Shown one piece after another: positions 14,719-23,310 of a DNA stretch of 64,000 nt; position 1 is the stretch's first letter, and the number at the start of each line of letters is the position of its first letter. Made by a program: the position numbers and the translations under genes. The stretch is taken from positions 44,690-108,689 of the forward strand of contig CAZNOO010000004.1 of assembly GCA_964574705.1 (NCBI GenBank), in the 5' to 3' direction. The notes under the pieces were generated by a model. The model was not told the origin of the DNA. It saw nothing but the letters and a program-made list of their open reading frames with translations, and searched no databases. This DNA comes from JAHIVB01 sp964574705 (GTDB lineage: Bacteria > Bacillota_I > Bacilli_A > Izemoplasmatales > Hujiaoplasmataceae).

Positions 14719-17685
14719 ATGGCAAAGTCCGAAAAATCTCTTCAAAAAGATCCAGAAAATCTAACAAATTACCGTAAATCCGTTGATGAAGCTTATCATG
14801 AAGAACTTAAACTTTATGAAGATTTTTACACGAAAATTACCCATCGTGCCACCACTCATCGCCAGATTACGTTAAACAACTTAACCGAAATTGAAGAAAA
14901 ACTCGAAAAGTTGAAAACCGATGCCAAACAAATCAAGCATAGCCTCTTCTTTCATGAAGAGTACGACATCGTTGATCGTCAGGAAATTATTTCAAATACG
15001 GAGTCTAAAGTCCATGATCAGAATGAATCCTTCCTTGAATACCATTTCCAGGATAAAACTGAGATACTAAACTCACTCGACTATTTGAATAAAGCTTTGA
15101 TTCAAACAAGAACCTCGTTCTTTGACCAATTTCAAAGAACGTATCTTGAAAACATCTTCGAGAATGAGGCTCTCTTCAGTTATTTCCTAGACTCATCCAG
15201 TCAATTCAATCAAATTTTAGATCGCCATCAAAGTGAAATTCTTGATTTGTTCTTAAGATTGGACGAAGAAATCAAAAACATGGATGACTCCATTTCTCAA
15301 ATTATCAAAAGGAAAAATCGCACGGTCTCAAAATCCAATCACTTCTATGAAGGCGAAATGAAGTATTTTATCGACAATCAGCTCCTATTCAGTGCTGAAT
15401 CGGATCCTACAAGTGTCGATATTCAAGCTTTGATATCAGATAAAATTCGCCAATTCGAGGTATTTAAAACTCATATCATTTCAGAAGACGATAAAATTAC
15501 TCGTTTACTCAATAAGGAATATTGCAATTTGTTCAATCAAGTTCTTACAAGACAATTGAATCAAAAGTCTAACGTCATCAGCGATTCGCTTCGCTTTTTT
15601 GAAAATCCAGAAAAAGCAATGGAACAGTTAAAATTAGAAGTATTGAGTGCACAGGAACAAAAAGACAAGGTTAAATTAAAAGAAGCTGTGGCCCATTATC
15701 AGAAGGCTCAAAAATATCTAGAAATTAAGAAGCAAAGTGAAAAAAGAACGGAATCGATGCTTAAGAAATTTGAAAAAGAAAAGAAGAGCATCCTTCTGGA
15801 ATACCGAATCAACTCCAATCGGATTGTTACTGAACTGGAGCGTTATTTGACACTTTATGAAGAACTGATGGAGAAAGACACATTCTTAGCCCAGGCCATT
15901 GGAGATTCTTCTTCCAAAATCATTAAAGAGGAACTCAATCGTTTATCTATCTTGCAACTAAATAAAGAATTAAAGACCAATATCAACTACGATATTGAAT
16001 CTTTAAAAATCAAATCAAAGATTAATGAGATTGAAATGGAAATGACCTATATGGTCAAGAAACAAATGCATCTTCAAGAAATTGAACTCCTTGAAACGGT
16101 TAATAAAGTTCAACTCTTTTTGCTGAATCACAAAGCCTCATATGTCCATGCCAAAATGGATATTCAAAAAGAATCTCTTAATATCGGAAAGCTTGAGAAA
16201 GCGCTCAATATTCATCTTGCTTATTTACATGAAACTTCGGATGTATCAAGAAAAATACAGTCGGAGTTCTATGAAAAGGTCATTCGCCAGATACGAAGCG
16301 AAGAGACCCATCATATCCACGTTCAAGCTGCTTCTTCTAAATTGAAGCTCGCCTTGAAGGAATACGACATTAAGGCAATCCATTTCAAGACAATGATGGA
16401 GAATGAACTTGCCTATGTTGTTATGCAAGCATCCAGAGTCAGTGAAGAAAACCAGATTCACCATGAATTCATCTTGACGACTTATGAAAACCAAATGCGC
16501 TTTTCCAAAGAACAAATTGAACTTGCTGAAAGCGAGTATCGTTTAAGAGTTGAAGCTCTTCATAGAACGACAAATGAAGAAAAGACTTATTTTGAAGACT
16601 TGATTCGTAATACGATGCAAAAATACGAGAAAAACAGAAAACAAGTTGAAAACGAATACGAATCGAAATTATATCAAAACCGCCATCTTCTTTCTGAAAC
16701 CTCTGATCCTAAAATTCACAAGATTTTAGAAAAAGAAGTCAAAGAGTTGAGGAAATCTCATGAAGAATTCCTTACAAAATGGACGAAGGAAATGATGAAG
16801 GATCCTTTGGTAGACTCCGCTAAGAACAGAATCCAGGAACTTGAAGAAGATTTTCAAGATGCCCTTGAGGATGCAAAAAATCTTAGAGATGAGACATTAC
16901 TACAAATGTCTGACATCTATGTAGACGCGAAAAACCATTACGAAGTCTTGAAGCCTTTCCTTGACAATAAAGTGAACATTTTGGAACCTGAATTCTACCG
17001 CACGCTCGAAAGAATCAATGAACGATACAGATATAAATTGAAACTCGCGGAAGCTATTCTTGATCAAGACACCAAAGAATTACTAGAAGCTTATGTCAAA
17101 GTCTATTTTGAACCAGAGATTTTAGGCGATGATGACGTTTATACACCTCTTCTAACTCAACTCTCTTCTTCCCGTGATGAAGCGTATCAAAAATATGAGC
17201 TGAAACTCAGACAAATGGAAGGTGACTTTCAAACTGAAGCCAGCCTTTTGGAACAAGAGGAACTTCGTTTCGACGACGCTTTGAATACCGCAAAGCTTAC
17301 TCAAAAAAATAAATTTGAAACTTCAAAGAAGTTGCTTGAAGCCGAGGTTGATCAACTTTCACTCGAGTATGACGCTGCAAAAACGCTTCATTCAGCGAAA
17401 AAAACTTCTTTGGTACATAATTTGACCAAAGAATATGAATCCGCTCTCGTCAACAATCAAAAATACATCAATTCTCTATCTTTGGACTTCAATAAAATTT
17501 TAAAAAGTTATCAGCCTTACATTAAGGTTCAAAAAAAGGACAAAGAAATTAGAACCATTCTTTCTTCGAATAAGAGAATATTTAAAACACAGCTTAAAAA
17601 GACACAAAAGGATTTACGAAAAAGAACCAAAGCGTTCCAATTCACTAAAAAACATTTAAACCCACTACCTGAAGAAATCAAATAA
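14719..17685 (+). CDS. Giant coiled-coil protein B, function unknown
   Basis: A 988-residue partner of the preceding gene, also nearly all predicted coiled coil (Glu/Lys/Gln/Leu-rich, few breaks) without signal peptide, catalytic motif or membrane segment. The stretch with HYQKAQKYLEIKKQSEKR resembles the region YEIIQKKADYLLKRNQ of the upstream protein in spacing and residues, which suggests that the two are distant paralogues and might form a heteromeric filament. The C-terminus is strongly basic (KKTQKDLRKRTKAFQFTKK), which could bind nucleic acid or acidic lipids. AGGAGG precedes the ATG, and a strong terminator follows directly. Confidence 0.9.
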   Translation: MAKSEKSLQKDPENLTNYRKSVDEAYHEELKLYEDFYTKITHRATTHRQITLNNLTEIEEKLEKLKTDAKQIKHSLFFHEEYDIVDRQEIISNTESKVHDQNESFLEYHFQDKTEILNSLDYLNKALIQTRTSFFDQFQRTYLENIFENEALFSYFLDSSSQFNQILDRHQSEILDLFLRLDEEIKNMDDSISQIIKRKNRTVSKSNHFYEGEMKYFIDNQLLFSAESDPTSVDIQALISDKIRQFEVFKTHIISEDDKITRLLNKEYCNLFNQVLTRQLNQKSNVISDSLRFFENPEKAMEQLKLEVLSAQEQKDKVKLKEAVAHYQKAQKYLEIKKQSEKRTESMLKKFEKEKKSILLEYRINSNRIVTELERYLTLYEELMEKDTFLAQAIGDSSSKIIKEELNRLSILQLNKELKTNINYDIESLKIKSKINEIEMEMTYMVKKQMHLQEIELLETVNKVQLFLLNHKASYVHAKMDIQKESLNIGKLEKALNIHLAYLHETSDVSRKIQSEFYEKVIRQIRSEETHHIHVQAASSKLKLALKEYDIKAIHFKTMMENELAYVVMQASRVSEENQIHHEFILTTYENQMRFSKEQIELAESEYRLRVEALHRTTNEEKTYFEDLIRNTMQKYEKNRKQVENEYESKLYQNRHLLSETSDPKIHKILEKEVKELRKSHEEFLTKWTKEMMKDPLVDSAKNRIQELEEDFQDALEDAKNLRDETLLQMSDIYVDAKNHYEVLKPFLDNKVNILEPEFYRTLERINERYRYKLKLAEAILDQDTKELLEAYVKVYFEPEILGDDDVYTPLLTQLSSSRDEAYQKYELKLRQMEGDFQTEASLLEQEELRFDDALNTAKLTQKNKFETSKKLLEAEVDQLSLEYDAAKTLHSAKKTSLVHNLTKEYESALVNNQKYINSLSLDFNKILKSYQPYIKVQKKDKEIRTILSSNKRIFKTQLKKTQKDLRKRTKAFQFTKKHLNPLPEEIK

Positions 17686-17714
17686 AAAACCCAGTTCGGT
17701 TTGAACTGGGTTTT
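17686..17714. terminator. Bidirectional terminator between the coiled-coil operon and deoB
   Basis: A perfect 12-bp stem (AAAACCCAGTTC/GAACTGGGTTTT) with a 5-base loop has T-runs on both sides, so it can end the rightward coiled-coil transcript and the leftward lepA-independent hemW-xerD-deoB transcript that converge here. Confidence 0.92.
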
Positions 17715-17716
17715 CT

Positions 17717-18895
17717 TTATCGGAGTAGGGAAAGATAAGACTTACCAAAAGGCGTTTGACTAACGTTAAAGTTTTCGGCAACCGTTGCGCCAATGTTTGC
17801 GAAAGTATCGCCTACGGGCAAATAACTACCGTTTAAATCATGATTATAGATGAAAAGCGGAATGTATTCTCTAGTATGATCCGTTCCTTTGAACGTTGGA
17901 TCATTTCCGTGGTCTGCCGTAATCATTAACAGGTCATCGCTTTTCAGCATTGAAATCATTTCAGTCAAGTCCTTGTCGAACTCTTCCATTGCATTCTTGT
18001 ATCCGAGAGAATCCCTGCGATGTCCATATAGGGCGTCAAAGTCGACAAGATTTGTGAAAGCAAGACCTGTAAAGTCTTTTTCGACAAGTTCCATGGTTTT
18101 AACCATTCCGTCATGATTCGATACAATCGAATGATGCTCCGTAATTCCGCTTCCATTAAAGATATCTCTAATTTTACCGACCGAAATCACATCGAACTGT
18201 GATTCCTCTAGATAGTTGAGCACAGTTGGGCTAGATGGAGAGAGTGCATAGTCATGACGATTCGGGGTTCTTCTGAATCCATCTTCTTTGTTACCGAGGT
18301 AAGGCCTAGCGATAATTCTTCCGACCTTCCAATCGTCTTTCATGCAAAGTTCTCTTGCGATGTGGCAAATATGATAGAGTTCATCGAGTGGAATGATTTC
18401 TTCGTGCGCTGCGATTTGAAGTACGGAATCCGCGCTCGTGTAGACGATTAAATCGCCAGTCTTCATTTGGTATTCACCGAGTTCTTCTAAGATGACGGTT
18501 CCGGAGGCTGCTTTGTTTCCAACAACTTTTCTGCCGCTTCTTTTTTCAAGTTCATCAATCAGTTCTTTTGGAAACCCCGTTTCGGTGAAAGTTTGAAACG
18601 GTGTTTCTGTTTTAATGCCCATGATTTCCCAGTGTCCGGTCATGGTGTCCTTTCCGTTGGAAAGTTCTGCTAGTTTAGTTGTATTGGCAATCGGAGAATC
18701 TGTTGGGTTGACGCCTAAAATCGACGTCAAGTTTCCGTAGCCAAACTTTTCAAGGGTTGGGAGATGGACTCCACCCGTTGCTTTTGCGAGATTTCCGATG
18801 GTATTGGCTCCGGCATCGCCAAATTTCTTTGCGTCAGGCATTTCTCCAACACCGACGGAATCGATAACGATCAAAAAGATCCTTTTAAATTTCAT
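17717..18895 (-). CDS. deoB: Phosphopentomutase
   Basis: DeoB interconverts (deoxy)ribose-1-phosphate, made by nucleoside phosphorylases, and (deoxy)ribose-5-phosphate, the substrate of the DERA in the microcompartment operon. The 392 residues show the alkaline-phosphatase-superfamily metal sites: FLIVIDSVGVGEMPDA at the N-terminus, the phosphorylated-Thr region SNGKDTMTGHWEIMG, and ITADHGNDPTF plus DHTREYIPLF near the end. The start codon follows the xerD stop by one base; the xerD-deoB order is typical of Firmicutes. AGAGGAA lies ahead of the ATG. Confidence 0.96.
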   Translation of the reverse strand: MKFKRIFLIVIDSVGVGEMPDAKKFGDAGANTIGNLAKATGGVHLPTLEKFGYGNLTSILGVNPTDSPIANTTKLAELSNGKDTMTGHWEIMGIKTETPFQTFTETGFPKELIDELEKRSGRKVVGNKAASGTVILEELGEYQMKTGDLIVYTSADSVLQIAAHEEIIPLDELYHICHIARELCMKDDWKVGRIIARPYLGNKEDGFRRTPNRHDYALSPSSPTVLNYLEESQFDVISVGKIRDIFNGSGITEHHSIVSNHDGMVKTMELVEKDFTGLAFTNLVDFDALYGHRRDSLGYKNAMEEFDKDLTEMISMLKSDDLLMITADHGNDPTFKGTDHTREYIPLFIYNHDLNGSYLPVGDTFANIGATVAENFNVSQTPFGKSYLSLLR

Positions 18896-18896
18896 G

Positions 18897-19805
18897 TTAT
18901 TCCTCTTTTCTTAATGCTCTAGGATGAGCTTTTGTATAGACGTCCTGTAAGTGACGTTTACTGATGTGGGTGTAGTTTTCTGTTGTCAAGATGTCCTCGT
19001 GTCCGAGGAGTTCCTGAACCGCTCTAAGATCCGCGCCATTCTCAAGCATATGTGTTGCGAAGGAGTGTCTTAAAGTATGTGGAGAGATTTTCTTTTCAAG
19101 CCCAGCTGATTGTGCCAGCGTTTGAATGATTTTGTAAAATCCGATTCTAGAAATTCGCTCTCCGGACTTGTTTAGAAACAAGACTTCTCTTTCAATTGGA
19201 TGAAGGAATGGTCTTCCTTCCACGATGTATTTGCGAATGGCTTTGATGCTTTTGTCTCCGAGAGGAACGATTCTCTCTTTGTTTCCCTTTCCCGTAATAT
19301 TAACCAAAGACATGTTTAAGTGAATGTCTGAAATGTTTAGATTTGTTAATTCACTGACCCGCAAACCTGCACCGTATGCAAGTTCAATCATCGCATTGTT
19401 TCTAAGTCCAAGAGGCGTCGTCACTTTTGAACTGGTATCAAGGAGACGAAGGGTTTCTTCTAGATTGAGGACCGTAGGAAGCGGTTTTTGGGTTTTTGGC
19501 TTGGGTATTTTCATTACGACATTCTCATCGATGATTTTTTCGCCCATGAGGTAGTTGTGGAAACTTCGGATTGAGGATAATTTCCTTGAAATGCTTCTTG
19601 GAACCATTTCAAGACGTTTGAGACGTCCAATATAATTAACGACATGTTCCTTTTTGACTTGATCCATTCGCTTAAAATGATAATTTGTTTCAAGAAACTG
19701 AAGATAATCCTTCAAGTCGTTTTGATAGGATGATATTGTGTTTTTTGAAAGATTTTTTGTAATTTTCAAATAATATACGTATTCTTTTAATAGGGGTTCT
19801 AACAA
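18897..19805 (-). CDS. xerD: Tyrosine recombinase XerD/XerC
   Basis: A 302-residue site-specific recombinase that resolves chromosome dimers at dif. It has an N-terminal SAM-like core-binding domain (1-95) and a catalytic domain with Arg in GAGLRVSEL, Lys in GKGNKERIVPL, the HTLRHSFATH box, GHEDILTTENYTH and the nucleophilic Tyr in that last motif. It starts with TTG, five bases after AAGGTG. Its position directly before deoB matches the Bacillus xerD (ripX)-drm order, hence the D assignment; a true partner is not in the window. Confidence 0.93.
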   Translation of the reverse strand: MLEPLLKEYVYYLKITKNLSKNTISSYQNDLKDYLQFLETNYHFKRMDQVKKEHVVNYIGRLKRLEMVPRSISRKLSSIRSFHNYLMGEKIIDENVVMKIPKPKTQKPLPTVLNLEETLRLLDTSSKVTTPLGLRNNAMIELAYGAGLRVSELTNLNISDIHLNMSLVNITGKGNKERIVPLGDKSIKAIRKYIVEGRPFLHPIEREVLFLNKSGERISRIGFYKIIQTLAQSAGLEKKISPHTLRHSFATHMLENGADLRAVQELLGHEDILTTENYTHISKRHLQDVYTKAHPRALRKEE

Positions 19806-19816
19806 AGTATCACCTT

Positions 19817-20929
19817 CTAAAATAAATCTATCAATACTTGATTGGATAGTAAAAAGCCTTTTTCTGTCAAATGTATGCGATCGTCTGAATCGACTAGGAG
19901 TCCGTTATGAAGATGCTTTTTAAGTCCCGGGTAGGCATCATAAACAGACTTATTAAACTTGGAAGTAAAATCAGTCTTTGAGACGCCTTCCGCTTTTCTC
20001 AATCCGAGAAGCAGGGTCTCTTGAATCTCGTCAAAGGGAAGAATCTCTTTAACCCCAGATGAAGTATTTTTAACATTGTCTATATATTTTCGAATTGTTT
20101 CATAATTGACGAATCGTTGGTAATGGTATTGGGATGCAGCGCCTAAGCCGATTCCAATGTATTCATCTAAGTTCCAATATAATAGATTATGTTTTGAAAA
20201 GAAACCAGGTAGCCCATAATTTGAGATTTCATAATGGTTAAATGGCGATTGACTCAAACGCTTTTCAATCCACTCTGCCATGTTTTCTTCTTCCTCTTCG
20301 GAAGGTAGCGAGATTTTCTTGGATTCAACCAAGTGATGAAGTTCGGTCTTTTCTTCCAAAATTAACGAGTAGATGGACAAGTGCTGAATTTCTAAACGGA
20401 GTGCAATTTCCAAATCGAATTTTAAATCTTCAAGCGTTTCGCCTGGAAGTGCATAGATGAGATCAATCGAAAGATTGGAAAATCCTGCATCTTTCAGTTT
20501 CTGAATGGCGGTGATTGCATCTTTTGATGAATGTGTTCTTCCAATTGCCTTTAGCAAGGCATCACTGAAGGACTGTACACCAAGTGATACTCGGTTTACT
20601 CCAAATTCCTTAAGCAAGGAAATCCATTCATCGGTGACGTCCGTCGGATTCGCTTCGATTGTAAATTCAGCGAGTCCAGGTAAATCGATGATTTCCTGAA
20701 GTGCAAGTAAAAAAGGTCTCATCAAAGGAAGTGAGAGACTTGAAGGCGTTCCACCACCAAGATAGACACTTTGAATGTTTACAAGGTCTTGAGCATGAAA
20801 TTGCAGTTCCGTTTTGAGGGCATTCATGTATTCTTCCTGCAAAGAAAGCCCTGCGACAAGCTTTGGAAAGTCGCAATAGACACATATTTTCTTACAGAAA
20901 GGGATGTGAACATAGAGTCCTTTTATCAT
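19817..20929 (-). CDS. hemW: HemW-like radical SAM protein
   Basis: A 370-residue radical SAM protein of the HemN-like family. The cluster motif CKKICVYCDF (CxxxCxxC) is followed by SVYLGGGTPSSL and IEANPTDV, and the C-terminal HemN-type domain has YEISNYG and NLLYWN. Members formerly annotated as coproporphyrinogen oxidase act as heme chaperones (HemW). It lies downstream of lepA as in many Firmicutes, but a terminator separates them and an AT-rich region with two inverted repeats precedes it, so it may have its own regulated promoter. Confidence 0.92.
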   Translation of the reverse strand: MIKGLYVHIPFCKKICVYCDFPKLVAGLSLQEEYMNALKTELQFHAQDLVNIQSVYLGGGTPSSLSLPLMRPFLLALQEIIDLPGLAEFTIEANPTDVTDEWISLLKEFGVNRVSLGVQSFSDALLKAIGRTHSSKDAITAIQKLKDAGFSNLSIDLIYALPGETLEDLKFDLEIALRLEIQHLSIYSLILEEKTELHHLVESKKISLPSEEEEENMAEWIEKRLSQSPFNHYEISNYGLPGFFSKHNLLYWNLDEYIGIGLGAASQYHYQRFVNYETIRKYIDNVKNTSSGVKEILPFDEIQETLLLGLRKAEGVSKTDFTSKFNKSVYDAYPGLKKHLHNGLLVDSDDRIHLTEKGFLLSNQVLIDLF

Positions 20930-20941
20930 TTTCTCACCAGT

Positions 20942-20983
20942 ATTATGTTAACATAATCATTATAAAATGTATAGCGATATACA
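20942..20983 (-). promoter_or_regulatory. Putative hemW promoter with two inverted repeats
   Basis: Upstream of hemW a TATAAT box (20959-20964, minus strand) lies between a perfect 16-bp palindrome ATTATGTTAACATAAT (20942-20957) and an inverted repeat TGTATA-GCGA-TATACA (20968-20983). No convincing -35 box is present, so an activator or repressor site is possible. Confidence 0.45.
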
Positions 20984-21003
20984 CCATTTCGACCTTTAGG
21001 ATA

Positions 21004-21029
21004 GAAAAAGTCGTCCCTTCGGGCGACTT
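21004..21029 (-). terminator. Rho-independent terminator after lepA
   Basis: On the minus strand AAGTCGCCC-GAA-GGG(A)CGACTT forms a stem with one bulge, followed by a T-rich stretch, immediately after the lepA stop. Confidence 0.8.
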
Positions 21030-21031
21030 CA

Positions 21032-22858
21032 CTATTCATCATCAAGGGACAAGACCGACATGAAAGCGGATTGCGGAATCTCAACGGATCCGACCGATTT
21101 CATTCTCTTCTTGCCTTTTTTCTGTTTTTCAAGCAGTTTTTTCTTTCTTGAAATGTCTCCGCCGTAACATTTGGCAAGGACATCTTTCCGCATTGCTTTG
21201 ATATTGGTTCGAGCGATGACTTTGGTTCCAATCGCTGCCTGAACCGGAATTTCAAAAAGCTGACGTGGAATTAATTCTTTCAGTTTAACGCAAATCTTGT
21301 TGGATCTGTTATAGGCGAAATCCTGATGCACAATCATTGCGAGGGCATCGACGGGTTCTCCGTTTAAAAGAATGTCTACTTTGAGCAGTTTTGACTCTCT
21401 ATATCCAATCAATTCATAATCAAGTGAAGCGTATCCTTTAGAAGAGGATTTCAGTTTGTTGAAGAAATCGAAAATGATTTCAGAAAGTGGCATCTCATAG
21501 ATAATTTCGACTCGAATGTCGTTTAGATATTTCATATCTTTGAAAATCCCACGTTTAAACTGACAGATTTCCATGATGTTTCCAACGAATTCTGAAGGGG
21601 TGATAATCATTGCTTTAACATACGGCTCTTCAATCGATTTGATTCGTTGAACCGTAGGCATCATTGCTGGATTATCGACTTCAACTTGAGAACCGTCTGT
21701 AAGATTGACTTTATAGTTGACGGAAGGTGCAGTTGCGATGACGTTTTGGTCAAACTCGCGTTCAATCCGTTCTTGGAAAATTTCCATATGAAGCATTCCC
21801 AAAAATCCGATTCTAAATCCAAATCCCAAAGCTTGAGAAGATTCAGGTTCGTAGATGAGTGAGGCATCACTAAGTTTCAGTTTTTCAAGGGAATCTTTCA
21901 AGTCCACATAGTCATCTGCGTCAACGGGATAAATACCGGAATAGACCATCGGTGTCATTTTTCGATAACCCGGAAGCATTTCAACTGCAGGGTTATTTTG
22001 GTTTGTAACCGTGTCACCGACATGAACTTTTTCGATGTTTTTGATTGTCGCACTGAACCAGCCAACATCACCGGTTGATAGAAATTCTCTTGACTCTTCT
22101 TTCGGTGTGTAAACACCGACTTCATTGACTTCGAAAACAGCGTTCGTCGCCATGAATCTAACTTTGTCTCCGACTTTCAAAATTCCATTTACGACTCGTA
22201 TGAGAGGAATAACACCTCTGTATGTATCATAAAAAGAGTCGAAAATAAGAGCTTGCAAAGGACGCTCAATTTCTCCAGGAGGCGGCGGAACACTTTTTAC
22301 AATTTCTTCCAAGATCTCTTCAATTCCGATGCCTTCTTTTGCAGATGCGAGAATGGCATTGGAAGTGTCCAGACCAATCGTTTCTTCTATTTCTTTTTTC
22401 ACGGCTTCCGGATTCGCGGAGGGAAGATCGATTTTATTGATAACGGGGATGATTTCCAAATCGTGATCAAGCGCCAAATAGACGTTTGCGAGCGTCTGGG
22501 CTTCAATTCCCTGAGAGGCGTCTACGACGAGTATCGCCCCTTCGCAAGCGGCGAGGGAACGAGAGACTTCATAAGTGAAGTCAACATGTCCTGGCGTATC
22601 AATCAGATGAAAGATATACTCTTGATTGTTTTTTGCAAGGTATTTCAGTTCGACCGAATTCAGTTTGATCGTAATTCCGCGTTCGCGTTCCAAATCCATT
22701 GAATCGAGGATTTGGTTTTTCATGTCTCTGGTAGCGACGCTGCCAGTTCGTTCGAGGATTCGATCGGCCAAGGTGGATTTACCGTGGTCGATATGCGCGA
22801 TAATCGAAAAATTGCGAATGTGTTTCTGTCTCAGTTTTAGTTCTTCAATCGTAGCCAT
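21032..22858 (-). CDS. lepA: Elongation factor 4 (LepA)
   Basis: A 608-residue translational GTPase that can back-translocate ribosomes. It has G1 AHIDHGKST, DTPGHVDF, NKIDLPSA and the LepA-specific C-terminal domain with AKCYGGDISRKKKLLEKQKKGKKRMK. The open frame extends 44 codons upstream, but the family start MATIEELKLRQ at ATG 22856-22858 is preceded by AGGTGG and is chosen here. It is followed by a terminator and then hemW. Confidence 0.97.
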   Translation of the reverse strand: MATIEELKLRQKHIRNFSIIAHIDHGKSTLADRILERTGSVATRDMKNQILDSMDLERERGITIKLNSVELKYLAKNNQEYIFHLIDTPGHVDFTYEVSRSLAACEGAILVVDASQGIEAQTLANVYLALDHDLEIIPVINKIDLPSANPEAVKKEIEETIGLDTSNAILASAKEGIGIEEILEEIVKSVPPPPGEIERPLQALIFDSFYDTYRGVIPLIRVVNGILKVGDKVRFMATNAVFEVNEVGVYTPKEESREFLSTGDVGWFSATIKNIEKVHVGDTVTNQNNPAVEMLPGYRKMTPMVYSGIYPVDADDYVDLKDSLEKLKLSDASLIYEPESSQALGFGFRIGFLGMLHMEIFQERIEREFDQNVIATAPSVNYKVNLTDGSQVEVDNPAMMPTVQRIKSIEEPYVKAMIITPSEFVGNIMEICQFKRGIFKDMKYLNDIRVEIIYEMPLSEIIFDFFNKLKSSSKGYASLDYELIGYRESKLLKVDILLNGEPVDALAMIVHQDFAYNRSNKICVKLKELIPRQLFEIPVQAAIGTKVIARTNIKAMRKDVLAKCYGGDISRKKKLLEKQKKGKKRMKSVGSVEIPQSAFMSVLSLDDE

Positions 22859-22935
22859 CGTCCCACCTGCCTTTCTTAAGCCCTCATTATAATACACTAA
22901 AACGCATCTTCTTTCAAGATGGTTTTGCCAGTTAA

Positions 22936-22966
22936 GAAAAAAAGCATATGTTTTCAATATGCTTTT
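22936..22966 (-). terminator. Terminator after RNase P RNA
   Basis: On the minus strand AAAAGCATAT/ATATGCTTTT with a 7-base loop is followed by a T-run, just beyond the 3' end of rnpB. Confidence 0.88.
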
Positions 22967-22967
22967 A

Positions 22968-23310
22968 AATAACCCTGTTCTGTAAGCCATGTTCTGTACA
23001 CTTGCGTGCGGTAATCATCTATCTACAATGATGTCGGAATTGCAATTCAATTCTCGCTTTTCCGTTCCCCTACCTGAATTTGGGTTTCTAGCTTGTGGGG
23101 TTTACCAACGTTTCATTCATATATATTTTATATGACTCGTCTCTGTGGCACTTTATGGATACTTTGACCTTTTACATTCATTTCTCCGCCGTCACCTTTT
23201 GGGTGCCTAAACTTATTTTTTCGTTTAGCACAATCACTACAAGCATCTCAGCTTGTGCTAGCATGGACTTTCCTAACACTTACGTGCTCGATTACCCGAA
23301 CTGGATTATT
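22968..23310 (-). ncRNA. rnpB: RNase P RNA, Bacillus (type B) class
   Basis: On the minus strand the sequence contains the universal RNase P RNA blocks: TTCGGGTAATCG, GAGGAAAGTCC-like AGGAAAGTCCATGCT, GCTGAGATGC, AAGTGCCACAGAGACGA, GGTAAACCCC, GAAACCCAAATT, GGTAGGGGAA, GTAGATAGATGATTACCGC and ACATGGCTTACAGAAC, in the same order as Bacillus subtilis. The ends are set by helix P1: AATAATCC-A-GTTC at the 5' side pairs with GAAC-A-GGGTTATT at the 3' side. The 343-nt gene overlaps the last codons/stop of pnp by five bases and is followed by a terminator, so it may be transcribed from pnp. The length is rather short for type B; some peripheral helices are reduced. Confidence 0.95.

Noticed and set aside
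18897..19805. Integrase of a mobile element
   Set aside because: Length, motifs and the conserved position before deoB identify a housekeeping Xer recombinase; no att repeats or phage genes surround it.
22253..22892. Plus-strand frames of 149 and 88 codons within lepA
   Set aside because: Antisense shadows of a highly conserved gene.
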